Shown here: in pieces, positions 7,905 to 17,515 of the stretch
Layout: each line of letters opens with the position of its first letter
Numbering within the stretch: position 1 is the first letter of the stretch
Assembly (NCBI GenBank): GCA_964417895.1
Contig: CAYQJS010000045.1
Location: forward strand, 1 to 47,907
Length of the DNA stretch: 47,907 nucleotides
Direction: 5' to 3'
From: CAYQJS01 sp964417895
GTDB lineage: Bacteria > Chloroflexota > UBA6077 > SHYK01
The notes under the pieces: generated by a model
What the model saw: only the letters and a program-made list of their open reading frames with translations
The model's database searches: none
What the model was told of the DNA's origin: nothing
Position numbers and translations under genes: made by a program

Positions 7905-10492
7905 CGGCGGAGAGGCACCCCCCGCCGGCCGACGAACAGCTTGAAAACCTCGAACCAGAGGACGCTCAGCAGGCCCGCGCCAAGCGCTGCCGCCACGTCG
8001 ATGGTGTTCAGCGGCGCAAACCGGAAGAGGTCCCGGAGCCCGGGCACGTAAAGCACAAGGGCGAGCAGCGCGATCGCCCCGCCGGCGACGATCCTCAGCA
8101 CCCGAGTTGGCGCGCCCAAGGCCCCGAAAACCGTCCGCGACCAGGACCGATTCGTCAGGATCAGGGCCAGGTTCGCGATCACGAGCGTTGCGAACGTCAG
8201 CGCGCGTGCCTCCGACTCGCTTCGGCCCTGAGAAAGCGACAGGGCGAGTATGCCCACCACCAGAGCGGCCACGCCTGCGCCCTGGAGGAGACTCAGCGCG
8301 ATCATGCTCCTGCTAAAGAGCGGCGCGTTGGAGTCGCGCGGGGGGCGGTGCATGATATCCACCTCGTCGGGCTCGGCCTCGAAGACGACCGATGAGGCTG
8401 GATCGATGATCAGCTCCAGGAACACGATGTGCACCGGCAGCAGCACCAGCGGCCACTGAAGCAGGACCGGCGCCAACGCCAGGCCCGCGATGGGGACGTG
8501 AATCGCCAGGATATAGGCCATCGCCTTGCGCACGTTATCGAAGATGCGGCGGCCGAGCCGGATGGCCTTTACGATGGAGGCGAAGTCATCGTCCAGCAAC
8601 ACGAGGGCCGACGCCTCCCGGGCCACGTCCGTCCCGCGTCCGCCCATGGCGATGCCGATGTGAGCCGCCTTGAGGGCGGGCGCATCGTTGACACCGTCTC
8701 CGGTCATCGCCACCACTTCGCCGTTGGCTTTTAGTGCGTTCACGAGCCGCAGCTTCTGGTCAGGGACGACCCGCGCAAAGATGTTCGCCGAGCCCACGCG
8801 CTCGCGAAGCTCGCTGTCGCCGAGGCGCTCGATTTCGACGCCTGTCACGATCTGGTCGAGGGGGCCGAGCCCGATCTGGCGAGCGATCGCTCGGGCGGTT
8901 GCCGGGTAGTCCCCGGTGATCATCACCACCCGAACACCGGCGGTTCGACATTCGTCGAGCGCCTCCGGGACGGTTGGGCGGAGTGGATCTGCCAATCCCA
9001 CGAGCCCCGCGAGCGTGAAGGGGAAGCCTGCCGGGTCGGTGGGCCAGCCGGGCCCCTCATAGATCGCCTGCGCGACGCCGATCACGCGCAAGCCATCGTC
9101 CGCCATCCTGCCAACTTGCTCCTGGAGAGCTCTGGTGGCCGCCGCGTCCAACCTGCAAATCGCCGCTATCGCTTCCGGGGCCCCCTTAGCCGCGACCAGA
9201 AACGGGCGGTCCCCGTCAGAGGTCTGCCACACGTGGGTCATCACGAGCAGGCCCGGCGTGAGCGGGTACTCATGCACCAGCTTCCAACCGGCGACGCGCG
9301 TCGGCGTGCCACCCAGGCAGCGCTGGCCCAGCTCTTCCAACGCCCGCTCCATCGGGTCGAGGACGTCGACCTCGCTGGCTAACATGCTGATGCGCACCAG
9401 ATCGAGGATCGGCAAGGGCAGGGCGTCGGTGGGCCCCTCCACGTTGCGCAGCTCATCGCCCGCGAACAGCGTGCGCACTGACATGCGGTTGAGAGTGAGC
9501 GTGCCCGTCTTGTCGACGCAAAGCACCGTCGCTGCGCCCAGCGCCTCCACCGCGGGCGGCCTACGCGTCAGCACCCGCGCCTGGGCGATGCGCCACGCGC
9601 CCAGGGCGAGGAAAACCGTGAGGACGACGGGGATCTCCTCGGGTATGAGCGACATTGCGAGGGTGATGCCGACCAGCAGGCCAGTCAGCCAGTCCAGGCG
9701 GGTGGCGCCGTACACGATAACGACAATGGTGCAGACGAAGACGGCCAGCAGGCCGACGGAGCGAGCCAGCCGAGCGCTTTGAGCCTGCAGCGGTGTCTGC
9801 TCAATTTCGACTTCCCGAATAGCTCTGCCGATTCGCCCCAGTTCCGTGCGGGGACCGGTCGCCTGGACCTCGGCTAACCCCTGGCCTTGTACAACCAGCG
9901 TTCCTGAATAAACGAGGGGCGTGTCGTCGCCTCCCGGGGGACTGGGGGGGATGGGATCGGCCGAAGCGACCTTCCGTACGGGCACCGACTCCCCGGTCAG
10001 CAGCGACTCGTCCACGGCCAGATCGGCGGCGGACCGGAGGACACCATCGGCGGGTACGCGGTCGCCGGTGGATAGGATCACGAGGTCCCCGCGCACGACT
10101 TCGCGCCCAGGAATCCGCCGCCGCTCGCCGTCGCGGATGACCAGCGCGCGTGGGCTTGACAGGTCGCGGAGGGCCTCGAGCGCTCGCTCCGTGCGGCGCT
10201 GCTGGTAGAAGGTGATGCTGATGATGAATGCGATGGAGGCTAGCAGCAGGAGCGCTTCTTGTAGATCGCCCAGGACCAGATACACGCCGCCCGCCGCGAC
10301 GAGCAGCAGGATCATCGGCTCACGCACAACGTCCAGGGCGATAGCGAGGGCGTGGCGTGGGCGGGCAGAGCCCAGCTCGTTATAGCCGTCCTCGAGCAGT
10401 CGCGCGGCGGCATCCGGCGTCGAAAGACCGGAGCGCGTGCCGGTCGCTGCGGACGCCGGTCGTCCCTCCCCTGGAACAGGGAGGGCGCTCAT
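7901..10492 (-). CDS. P2-type cation-transporting ATPase
   Basis: An 863-residue ATP-driven cation pump of the inner membrane (Ca2+ or Mg2+ class by overall form). In order: an N-terminal cation-ATPase domain (DAAARLLEDGYNELG), two membrane helices, the actuator domain with LLTGES, and helix 4 with LIPEEIPVVLTV, the P2-type PEG-region variant found in bacterial enzymes. Next come the phosphorylated aspartate in CVDKTGTLTLNRM (about residue 327), a nucleotide domain with KGAPEAI, TGDYPATARAIARQIG, the hinge AMTGDGVNDAPALK, and six C-terminal helices. No N-terminal CXXC domain exists, so it is not a copper P1B pump. No clear ribosome site is seen at ATG 10492. The ion is not certain. Confidence 0.9.
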   Translation of the reverse strand: MSALPVPGEGRPASAATGTRSGLSTPDAAARLLEDGYNELGSARPRHALAIALDVVREPMILLLVAAGGVYLVLGDLQEALLLLASIAFIISITFYQQRRTERALEALRDLSSPRALVIRDGERRRIPGREVVRGDLVILSTGDRVPADGVLRSAADLAVDESLLTGESVPVRKVASADPIPPSPPGGDDTPLVYSGTLVVQGQGLAEVQATGPRTELGRIGRAIREVEIEQTPLQAQSARLARSVGLLAVFVCTIVVIVYGATRLDWLTGLLVGITLAMSLIPEEIPVVLTVFLALGAWRIAQARVLTRRPPAVEALGAATVLCVDKTGTLTLNRMSVRTLFAGDELRNVEGPTDALPLPILDLVRISMLASEVDVLDPMERALEELGQRCLGGTPTRVAGWKLVHEYPLTPGLLVMTHVWQTSDGDRPFLVAAKGAPEAIAAICRLDAAATRALQEQVGRMADDGLRVIGVAQAIYEGPGWPTDPAGFPFTLAGLVGLADPLRPTVPEALDECRTAGVRVVMITGDYPATARAIARQIGLGPLDQIVTGVEIERLGDSELRERVGSANIFARVVPDQKLRLVNALKANGEVVAMTGDGVNDAPALKAAHIGIAMGGRGTDVAREASALVLLDDDFASIVKAIRLGRRIFDNVRKAMAYILAIHVPIAGLALAPVLLQWPLVLLPVHIVFLELIIDPASSVVFEAEPDEVDIMHRPPRDSNAPLFSRSMIALSLLQGAGVAALVVGILALSLSQGRSESEARALTFATLVIANLALILTNRSWSRTVFGALGAPTRVLRIVAGGAIALLALVLYVPGLRDLFRFAPLNTIDVAAALGAGLLSVLWFEVFKLFVGRRGVPLRR

Positions 10493-10646
10493 GACCGCGG
10501 TCTACACACGGGGCGCATCGCGCCATCATAAGACAGCCACGAGCGGAGCGGCGCCCTACCCACCCTGAGAGGCGTGGCGGCGAGGATAAGGCCAGGCCAA
10601 CTCAAGACACGGGCCAAATGCCGGCCGCGTGGACGAATCCCAGGCG

Positions 10647-11333
10647 TCAGGAAGCGCGCGCAGCGGGCGACATTCCTTCTTCGAGCCAGCCAGCCAGGGT
10701 GCGGCATAGGCAGAGCAGCTGTGCTGAGAGATCCAACTCGGCCGGTCCCATCGCGCCGGCCGAGAGCGAATCATGAAGCGCCCGCCGCTCTTGAGTGGAG
10801 TGATCGGCGAGGTCGTTGACGGCCTCGTAGAACAGCGTAGCAGGCGACATCCATCGAACGCCTTCAATCTGGCACAGCTGAGCCGCGTCGCCCGAATGCG
10901 TTGCAAGCAAGTGCATGAGGTAGTCCCGCCCCCGCTGGTCCAGGAGGCCTTTCGAGAGACCCGCGCCGTCAGAAAGCTCCCACAGGAGCTGCGCCTGGGT
11001 CAGCTCCGGATGCTGTTCGCGAGTCCGGTCCAGGAGGTCACGCCAGCGGCTTCGGAGCCTATCGATGGGGCCGAGCCAGGCGCAGCCGCCGAGTTGGAAG
11101 TCGGCCCAGGCGCGTCCGAGCTGGCGCCAGGCATACGCCAGCGCCTGGCACTCGCGGCAGCGGCAGACCTCCTCGATGTCGCCGAGGCTCGTTCGCTGGT
11201 GCTGGAACGCCTTCTTGACGCGTGGGGCGAGGCGAGATCTGGGGTTCGCCTTGACCGCCTCGAGAAAGGCGTACTCCATGCCCATGAGGCCCATCCGGTG
11301 GAGATGCTCGGCGCGAGTCAACCGGCGACTCAT
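10647..11333 (-). CDS. Hypothetical protein with CxCxxC motif
   Basis: A 228-residue, mostly helical, soluble protein with no signal peptide or membrane segment. Notable are a basic N-terminal region (RLTRAEHLHRMGLMGMEYAF), a cysteine motif VCRCRECQALAYAW (about residues 57-70) that could hold a metal with other residues, and a helical C-terminal half. I recognise no family. It is upstream of, and on the same strand as, the cation ATPase, with 154 bases between them. No strong ribosome site precedes ATG 11333. Codon use is like that of its neighbours, which supports a real gene. Confidence 0.6.
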   Translation of the reverse strand: MSRRLTRAEHLHRMGLMGMEYAFLEAVKANPRSRLAPRVKKAFQHQRTSLGDIEEVCRCRECQALAYAWRQLGRAWADFQLGGCAWLGPIDRLRSRWRDLLDRTREQHPELTQAQLLWELSDGAGLSKGLLDQRGRDYLMHLLATHSGDAAQLCQIEGVRWMSPATLFYEAVNDLADHSTQERRALHDSLSAGAMGPAELDLSAQLLCLCRTLAGWLEEGMSPAARAS

Positions 11334-11679
11334 AGCTTAGGCGTGAGAGAGCACGGGAACCACAACCGATCGGGTGGTTTGCATGGCTCACCCGCGAGGG
11401 GCGCGCATCCCACCCCGAGGGGCAGGTCCGAAGGCCGATCCCGGGCGCGAACCCACCTTTTGAGCTTTCACTGGGCCGCCACTGCGCCCTCTTCGCGGGG
11501 GTGGCGCGATTCGTCGGCGCGGCAGAGGCAGTGACTACGCAAATGGGTCTGCCGGCTGGCGCTACCCTCCTCCGTCTCATCGGTCGGTTTGTCCAACTAC
11601 CCCGTGGGGCGTGGCCGCGATCTTCAAACCTCCGTACGCTGAGAGAAACGGGCGAGAAGCGCCCCGAGGAGGGCAGCGG
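11334..11679. other. Divergent intergenic region, no gene seen
   Basis: 346 bases lie between the minus-strand hypothetical gene and the phosphoribosyltransferase. A short open frame at 11501-11683 has no ribosome site and no recognisable content. Promoters for both flanking genes should lie here, but I cannot name -35/-10 boxes with confidence. Confidence 0.5.
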
Positions 11680-12378
11680 ATGAGAGAGCAGCTTGCGCGG
11701 TCCTATCGCAGGCCTCTCTTCTTCGATCGCCGGGAGGCAGGGCGGCGGCTCGCGGAGCGACTAGATGCGCATCGAGGGACGGATGTCCTCGTCCTGGGTA
11801 TCCCCCGCGGTGGCGTTCCTGTGGCAGCGGAGGTGGCGCAGCGTCTCGATGCCGACCTCGACATCGTGGTGGCGCGCAAGCTCGGTGCGCCCGGAGCGCC
11901 GGAGTTCGCAATAGGGGCTGTGACCGCCAATGGCGGGCTCTTTCTCAATGAGGATGTCCTCGGCGGCTTTCAGCTGGCTCCGGCGTACCTGAACACAATC
12001 GTCGCCAACGAGCAGGCCGAGGCCCACCGGAGAGAGGGCCGGTTACGGGGGCTTCGCCCGAAGGCGCCGATCGAGGGGCGGGTCGTGATTGTGGTCGATG
12101 ATGGAATGGCGACCGGCGCGACGATGCGCGCGGCCGTCCGGTCGGCGCGAAAGGCTCTTCCGGAGCGGATCATCGTCGCGGTGCCCGTCGGATCGCGCGA
12201 GTCCTGCGAGGAGATGCGCAGTGACGCCGACGAGGTGGTGTGTCTGTACCAGCCAGAGCCATTTTTCGCGGTGGGCCTGCACTATGGACGCTTCGACCCG
12301 ACCGAGGATGAAGAAGTGCGGCAACTGCTGCACGAAGCGAACGTTCGCCGCGCCGAGCCCGAGAAGCAAGCGAGCTAG
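11680..12378 (+). CDS. Phosphoribosyltransferase (type I PRTase family)
   Basis: A 232-residue cytoplasmic PRTase-fold protein of the COG1926 type. The PRPP-binding signature is VVIVVDDGMATGATMRAAVR (about residues 136-155), preceded by the N-terminal loop LGIPRGGVPVAAEVAQRLDA and VVARKLGAPGAPEFAIGAV, both characteristic of this group. The end ICLYQPEPFFAVGLHYGRF-like region (here VCLYQPEPFFAVGLHYGRFD) is also conserved. The natural base substrate is unknown. ATG 11680 follows GAGGAGGGCAGCGG. It lies 27 bases before a PRPP synthetase homologue, so PRPP producer and consumer are probably cotranscribed. Confidence 0.87.
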   Translation: MREQLARSYRRPLFFDRREAGRRLAERLDAHRGTDVLVLGIPRGGVPVAAEVAQRLDADLDIVVARKLGAPGAPEFAIGAVTANGGLFLNEDVLGGFQLAPAYLNTIVANEQAEAHRREGRLRGLRPKAPIEGRVVIVVDDGMATGATMRAAVRSARKALPERIIVAVPVGSRESCEEMRSDADEVVCLYQPEPFFAVGLHYGRFDPTEDEEVRQLLHEANVRRAEPEKQAS

Positions 12379-12405
12379 CATCGCCGGCTCGGAACGGAGC
12401 ACCAA

Positions 12406-13344
12406 GTGGAGCTAACGGTATTCGCTGGCTCTGCCAATGGCCCGCTGGCGCAGGCCGTGGCGAACACACTCGGCGCGCGGCTAGGGCACCTTACGCTCAA
12501 CCGTTTCCCGGACGGCGAGCTGCACATCGAGATAGACGAGACCATCCGCGCGCACGACGTGTTCGTCGTCCAGCCGGCGAGCGCACCGGTGGGCGAGCAC
12601 CTCCTCGAGCTCCTGCTTATTGCCGATGCCTGCCATCGCGCTGGCGCGGCGCGCGTCACGGCTGTGATCCCCTACCTGGGGTACGCGCGCCAGGATCGCA
12701 GGGCGAACGGTCGCGAGCCGGTAGCAGCGCGCGTGGTCGCCGATCTCCTGCAGGCAGGGCGCATCGACCGCATCGTCGCCGTGGACCTCCACGTTGTGTC
12801 GCTGGAGGGCTTCTTCGCCATTCCTCTGGAGCACTTAAGCGCCGTCCCCCTGCTCGCAGAGGCGGCCCGCGCGACAGTCGGCCCCGAGGCGGTGGTCGTG
12901 TCGCCGGATCTCGGGGCGGTCAAGCTCACCGAGCGGTACGCCGCTCTGCTGCACCTACCCGTCGCTATCGTCCACAAGACGCGCGTCAGCGGCGAGGAGG
13001 TGCGGGCGGAGCGCGTGGTGGGCGACGTGCTGGGTCGTATCCCACTTATCGTGGACGACATGATCAGCACCGGAGCGACGATCGAGGCTGCCATCAGCGC
13101 CCTCCTGGCGGCGGGCGCTCGGCCCGAGGTCACCGTCGTGGCGACCCACGCCCTCCTTGTGGGGACGGCCGCGCAGCGGCTCGCGGCTCTCCCCATCCGG
13201 CGTCTGATCGCGACGGACAGCGTAGCGATCCCGGAGGGTCGGAGGCTCCCATTAGAAGTGGTCAGCATCGGCCCGCTGCTCGGCGAGACGATCGATCGAC
13301 TCCATCGCGGGCAATCGCTGGGGGACTTGATAGCGCACCGGTAG
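12406..13344 (+). CDS. prs: Ribose-phosphate pyrophosphokinase (PRPP synthetase) homologue
   Basis: A 312-residue enzyme that transfers pyrophosphate from ATP to ribose 5-phosphate, giving PRPP. It starts at GTG 12406 after GGAACGGAG. Visible parts: FPDGELHIEI, the ATP loop YLGYARQDRRANGREPVAAR, the metal site VDLHVVSLEGFF, the catalytic loop VHKTRVSGEEVRAERVVGDV, and the ribose-phosphate loop IVDDMISTGATIEAAI. The catalytic loop differs from the usual class I KRRP form and is closer to archaeal-type enzymes, so allosteric control may differ. Pairing with a PRTase rather than purine genes suggests a dedicated local PRPP supply; a second housekeeping prs elsewhere is possible. Confidence 0.88.
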   Translation: MELTVFAGSANGPLAQAVANTLGARLGHLTLNRFPDGELHIEIDETIRAHDVFVVQPASAPVGEHLLELLLIADACHRAGAARVTAVIPYLGYARQDRRANGREPVAARVVADLLQAGRIDRIVAVDLHVVSLEGFFAIPLEHLSAVPLLAEAARATVGPEAVVVSPDLGAVKLTERYAALLHLPVAIVHKTRVSGEEVRAERVVGDVLGRIPLIVDDMISTGATIEAAISALLAAGARPEVTVVATHALLVGTAAQRLAALPIRRLIATDSVAIPEGRRLPLEVVSIGPLLGETIDRLHRGQSLGDLIAHR

Positions 13345-13466
13345 TCGAGGGAGTGATGATGACATGTGCACTCATTCATTAGCCCGCGGCTGCAAGACTC
13401 CGCTCGTTCGACAGTGCGGCCGTGCTCCTAGGCGAAAATGCCCATAGCCAGCGAGGAGGTTTCCTG

Positions 13467-14798
13467 ATGAGGGTTCTAATTCTTATGCATCGTGTCCGAA
13501 TCCGAGCAATGCGGCTTCTGGTTGGCGCTGCCAGCCTGCTGGTCGTTCTGGGGCTGACGGCCCCGCGAGCCCTCGCATTCGACTTTCGGGGAGCCGAGGA
13601 GATTGTCGTGCGCGCAGGAGACGTGGTCGACGACGATCTGTACGTGTTCGGAGAGCGTGTAACGATCGACGGCACGGTGCGCGGCGACGTGATTTTCGCC
13701 GGCAGGGCACTTACGGTCAACGGTACGATCGAGGGCAGCCTGATCGCCGCTGGCCAGAGTCTGACCATCAACGGGACTGTCCGAGACAGCGCGCGACTGG
13801 CCGGACAGGCTGCGCTGCTGGGCAGCACCGCGAGAATCGGACGCGACGTCCTTTTCGGCGGCTACAGCCTCGAGCTGAGGGCGGGGAGCACCGTTGGCCG
13901 CGACGCTGCAATCGGTGGGTACCAGGCCCGGCTAGCCGGCACTGTCGGTCGCAATACGTCGGCAGGGATTCAGGCCCTGGAGCTGAGCGGTACGTTCGGA
14001 GGCAATGTCGAGGCCCAGGTCGGCGATGGTGATGCCGGGCCTCAGCCTCAGTTCTTCATGCCACTGCCTGAGGGCCTCGCGATTCCCTCTGTCGCTCCGG
14101 GACTGACAGTCAGCGATACCGCGCAGATCGCCGGCCGGCTTGCCTACACGGCACGAGAACCGTTTCCGATCCGCGGGCGAGTGGCGGGAGGGACGGTCTT
14201 TACTCGCCGTCCCGTGGAGGCGCCGGAGCCCACTACAGCTGGTTCGGTGTTCGTCGAAATCGCGCGGCGATTCGTCGCGCTCGCGGTCATCGGCCTGCTG
14301 CTCGTCTGGCTGGCACCGGTCTGGGTCCGTCGCCTCGGCGACACCATGCGAGCCCAGCCGTTGCCCGCCGTCGGCTGGGGTCTCGTGGCTGCGGTGGCGT
14401 TCCTTGGCACGGTCATCCTTGGTTTCGTAGGCACCATCATCCTCGCCGGGATCTTCGGGGTTGCTACGCTGTCGAGCCTGTCGGCGCTGGTGATCGTGCT
14501 GGGACTGCTCGGCGAGGCAATCCTCGTCACCGCCGTCATCATCTACGGCAGCTTTGTCGCACAGGCGACAGTGAGCTACCTGGGCGGGCGCTGGCTGATG
14601 GAGCGCGCGCAGCCGAACCTGGCGGATCGCAGGGCCGCATCGCTGCTTCTGGGCGTGGCGGTCTTCGTGGTCATCACCGCCATACCAGTCGTCGGTGGGA
14701 TCATCGGCCTGCTGGCCGCGCTCCTCGGCCTGGGGGCAGGCTGGATCCTGGCGCGGGAGGGCTTCCGTCCCGCGCCAGCAGTCCCCGCCGTCGGCTGA
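13467..14798 (+). CDS. Bactofilin-like (polymer-forming) membrane protein
   Basis: A 443-residue protein with a signal peptide (about residues 15-36, ending RALAF) and an extracytoplasmic right-handed beta-helix of repeats with turns such as VTIDGTVRGDVIFAGRALTV and NGTIEGSLIAAGQSLTINGT (about residues 40-190), typical of the polymer-forming cytoskeletal (bactofilin) fold. A Pro/Ala linker comes next, then four hydrophobic helices (about residues 270-435). Bactofilins polymerise without nucleotide and act in cell shape. This exported version with a membrane tail is a known variant of unknown role. GAGGAGGT stands 7 bases before ATG 13467, which decides the start over an upstream in-frame codon at 13422. 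Confidence 0.83.
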   Translation: MRVLILMHRVRIRAMRLLVGAASLLVVLGLTAPRALAFDFRGAEEIVVRAGDVVDDDLYVFGERVTIDGTVRGDVIFAGRALTVNGTIEGSLIAAGQSLTINGTVRDSARLAGQAALLGSTARIGRDVLFGGYSLELRAGSTVGRDAAIGGYQARLAGTVGRNTSAGIQALELSGTFGGNVEAQVGDGDAGPQPQFFMPLPEGLAIPSVAPGLTVSDTAQIAGRLAYTAREPFPIRGRVAGGTVFTRRPVEAPEPTTAGSVFVEIARRFVALAVIGLLLVWLAPVWVRRLGDTMRAQPLPAVGWGLVAAVAFLGTVILGFVGTIILAGIFGVATLSSLSALVIVLGLLGEAILVTAVIIYGSFVAQATVSYLGGRWLMERAQPNLADRRAASLLLGVAVFVVITAIPVVGGIIGLLAALLGLGAGWILAREGFRPAPAVPAVG

Positions 14799-14861
14799 GG
14801 CACGCCGTCTTCAGGGGGCGATCACCTTCGCCCCGGGGCGCCTCCTCTCCTGACGGGAAGC

Positions 14862-15299
14862 CTACGCAGCCGGCGTTCGACGCTTGCGGCGGGGTGCGAC
14901 GCGGCGAACCATGAGGAGGATTGCCGGGTCGTTCTCCCAGAGTCGCGCGACGTCGTCCATGCTGACCATGCCCACGGGATGGCGATCGTCGATTACTGGC
15001 AAGCGGCGAATGCGAAGGTCCCTGAAGATAGCCGCCGCCTCGTCTACCGTGGCGTTGGGCGCCAGGGCCACTGGCTCCGCCGTCATGATGCGATGTACTT
15101 GGGTAGCAGTTGGCGAAAGGCCAGTGGCCATGCACCGCAGGATGATGTCACGGTCGGTGACGATGCCGACGAAAACGTCATCTTCACACACAGGGAGCGC
15201 GCCTACGTCGTGCAGCGCCATCATCTCGGCGGCGAACTGCACCGTTGCGCTGGTCCTAACTGTGACGACAGGCTGACTCATGATGTCCTGGACTCGCAT
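14862..15299 (-). CDS. CBS-domain pair protein
   Basis: A 145-residue protein made of two CBS motifs: MRVQDIMSQPVVTVRTSATV with GIVTDRDIILRCMATG, and VHRIMTAEPVALAPNATVDE with GMVSMDDVARLWEN. Such Bateman modules bind adenine nucleotides or NAD and regulate partners. A stand-alone pair is usually a stress or energy sensor. A basic tail (RRVAPRRKRRTPAA) could contact nucleic acid. ATG 15299 is preceded by GGAGGTGGAGT. The gene is convergent with the bactofilin-like gene, 63 bases apart. Confidence 0.87.
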   Translation of the reverse strand: MRVQDIMSQPVVTVRTSATVQFAAEMMALHDVGALPVCEDDVFVGIVTDRDIILRCMATGLSPTATQVHRIMTAEPVALAPNATVDEAAAIFRDLRIRRLPVIDDRHPVGMVSMDDVARLWENDPAILLMVRRVAPRRKRRTPAA

Positions 15300-15796
15300 A
15301 CTCCACCTCCGAGCGATCATCGATCCACACCTGGGAGGTTAGTCCCAACCGCCTGTCTGCGCGACGGGTTTCGGGGTGGTCTTTGCCGATGAGTGTGGAT
15401 GGCCCGGTCCTACTCGAAGGGGTAGCTAGCCTTTACGCGCCCGGCCTTCGCGGGGCGGTAGCTCGGCGCGGCAGGAGATCGGCGAGGTTCGTGACCCCCC
15501 ACACCAACCCTCCCCCGCAAGGGGGGAGGAGGCAGCCTTCCCTCCCCCTCGACGGGGAAGGGCGAGGGAGGGGGTGACGCACCCGCCGACGCAGGTGTCA
15601 CGAAGCTGCGCGACGCTGTGCCTCACTTTGATCGCTCGGCCCGGTGGTCAGTCTTTGCCGTCGATGCGACAACGCAAGGGGCGCTGTCGTGGCTCCATCA
15701 AGCGTCATCCGGCGCGCCGACCGATTGGCCGACGGGCGCAACTGGTTCTATGATGACCTCCGAAAGAATCGTCTTGCGGATAAGGAGGTTCTTCGC
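15300..15796. other. Intergenic region carrying repeat family A
   Basis: 497 bases between the CBS gene and the first binding lipoprotein. The centre is occupied by a repeat-A copy (15488-15621). The rest should hold divergent promoters. I see no convincing gene: the frame open from 15644 has no ribosome site, and the real start is ATG 15797. Confidence 0.6.
15488..15621 (+). repeat. Dispersed palindromic repeat, family A, copy 1
   Basis: Bounded by TTCGTGACC (15488) and its complement in GTGTCACGAA (15595-15604). The interior holds two C-rich/G-rich stems such as CCCTCCCCCTCGACGGGGAA. A conserved tail follows: GTGACGCACCCGCCGACGCA to GCGCGACGCTGTGC. Copies with the same tail are at 29692-29830 (reversed) and 41541-41690. 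Confidence 0.8.
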
Positions 15797-17515
15797 ATGC
15801 TGATTGCCCTACGGCATTTGCTGGCGCTTGTTCTCTGCCTCGGGATTGTTGTCGGATGTTCGCCCGGGCAGCCGGCGCCGCCCGCTCGCCCCGAGAGCGG
15901 CGGCAGCCAGGCCGAGGCGGCCCCGAGCGCCCCCAAGACCCTCACCATCGGCATGAACCGCGAGCCGACCGGATTCGGCCCGCACCAGGCCACAGACACC
16001 AACCTGACGCCGCTCTTTCTCGCCACTCTGATCAAGTACAAGGTGTGGGACAACAACTTCCAGCCCTGGCTTGCTACGGATTTGCCATCGATCGAGAAGG
16101 GCACCTGGAAGGTGTTCCCCGATGGCCGCATGGAGACGACGTGGCCGCTCCGACGCGACGTCAAGTGGCATGACGGCGCGCCCTTCACTGCCAGGGACCT
16201 GGTGTTCGGGTGGCAGATAGTCACGGACCCCCAGTTCGCCGCCATCGAGGCCGACATCCCCCGCAGGATGGAATCGGTTACGGCGCAAGACGACTACACG
16301 CTGGTGATTGTGTGGAGGGACCTCTTCCCACAGGCGAACCTGCTCGTTCGAGGGGGAATGACGCCGCTCGCGCGCCATCTGCTCGAGGCCGACTACCAGC
16401 GTGAGCCCACCACGTTCGCCGCCCACCCCTACTTCACAACCGCCTACGTGGGCACCGGCCCCTACCGCGTGACTTCGTTCGAGCCGGGGATCAGCATCCG
16501 CTTCGACGTCTTCCCCGGCTACTTCCTCGGCCGCTCCAAGATCGATACGATCGTCTACAAGGTGATCTCCGACCAGAACACTGCCCTCGCCCAGATCCTC
16601 GCCAACGACGTCGACGTCACCATGCGGTCGGCGATCGGCCTCAACCCGTCGCTGACGGCGAAGGACCGCTGGGAGGCGAACGGAGAGGGCGTCGTCCACC
16701 ACGTGGCGACCGGCTGGCAGGGCGTGGGCCCCAGCTGGCGCAACCCATTCTTCGACGACATCCGGGTCAGGCGCGGCATGCTCCACGGGATCGACCGCCA
16801 GGAGATCGTCCAATCCCTGTTCTTCGGGCTCACCAGTGTGCCGGACACCAACATCCGCCCCAGCGATCCCCTCTTCTCCGAGGTCGACCGCCGGGTTATG
16901 AAATATGCCTACGACCCGAATCGGGCGCGGGCCCTCCTGGCCGAGGCCGGCTGGCGGCCAGGCGCTGACGGCATCCTGGTGAATGCGCGCGGTGACCGCT
17001 TCTCGATCGACGCGCGGGCCAATACTGGGGATCGCGAGACCGAGGCCATCCAGGCCGCCGTGCTGGACAACTGGCGCACCCTCGGGATCGAGTCGCAGGT
17101 GAACAACCTGCCGCGGCGAACCATGGATGAGCCGGCAGTGCGCGGCAGCTGGCCCGGCGCCTGCTTCTGCGGGGCGGTTGGGGGAAGTCTGGAGCCGAAC
17201 GATCCGCTGTACCGCGACCTGCACAGCCGGTTCATCCCCACCCAGGAAAACGGTTGGGTCGGCGACAACCAGGAAGGCTGGCGGGGCGCCGATGCCTTGC
17301 TGGAGCAGTGGGCGCGCGAGTTGGATACGCCGAAGCGCGAGCAGCTGCGATTGCAGGTTGCCCTCCGCTACGCCGAGGACCTCCCTGCTCTGCCGCTGGT
17401 GTTCAACGTCGAGATCACGACGGTGAAGAAGGGCGTCCTCAATGCGCCCCCCCGCCTGGGTTCCGGCGGCGCCAACGCCATGACCTGGAACATTCAGGAG
17501 TGGGACAAGTCGTAA
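15797..17515 (+). CDS. Oligopeptide-type ABC transporter binding lipoprotein (SBP family 5), copy 1
   Basis: A 572-residue lipoprotein. A signal segment with lipobox GIVVGC (Cys21) is followed by a low-complexity Pro/Ala/Gly tether and the family 5 solute-binding fold. Typical strings are DGRMETTWPLRRDVKWHDGA, PFTARDLVFGWQ, VGTGPYRVTSF and DDIRVRRGMLHGIDRQEIVQ. Family 5 proteins carry peptides, nickel or diverse organic solutes to DPP/OPP-type permeases; no permease or ATPase lies nearby, so the partner is elsewhere. AAGGAGGT stands 7 bases before ATG 15797. It differs clearly from the two tandem paralogues at 23040 and 24805. Confidence 0.9.
   Translation: MLIALRHLLALVLCLGIVVGCSPGQPAPPARPESGGSQAEAAPSAPKTLTIGMNREPTGFGPHQATDTNLTPLFLATLIKYKVWDNNFQPWLATDLPSIEKGTWKVFPDGRMETTWPLRRDVKWHDGAPFTARDLVFGWQIVTDPQFAAIEADIPRRMESVTAQDDYTLVIVWRDLFPQANLLVRGGMTPLARHLLEADYQREPTTFAAHPYFTTAYVGTGPYRVTSFEPGISIRFDVFPGYFLGRSKIDTIVYKVISDQNTALAQILANDVDVTMRSAIGLNPSLTAKDRWEANGEGVVHHVATGWQGVGPSWRNPFFDDIRVRRGMLHGIDRQEIVQSLFFGLTSVPDTNIRPSDPLFSEVDRRVMKYAYDPNRARALLAEAGWRPGADGILVNARGDRFSIDARANTGDRETEAIQAAVLDNWRTLGIESQVNNLPRRTMDEPAVRGSWPGACFCGAVGGSLEPNDPLYRDLHSRFIPTQENGWVGDNQEGWRGADALLEQWARELDTPKREQLRLQVALRYAEDLPALPLVFNVEITTVKKGVLNAPPRLGSGGANAMTWNIQEWDKS

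Noticed and set aside
11501..11683. 60-codon open frame before the phosphoribosyltransferase
   Set aside because: No ribosome site, no recognised domain, and it overlaps the true start of the next gene.
15491..15622. CRISPR-like repeated GC-rich motifs
   Set aside because: The motifs are scattered single palindromes of variable length, not regular repeats with unique spacers, and no cas genes are present.
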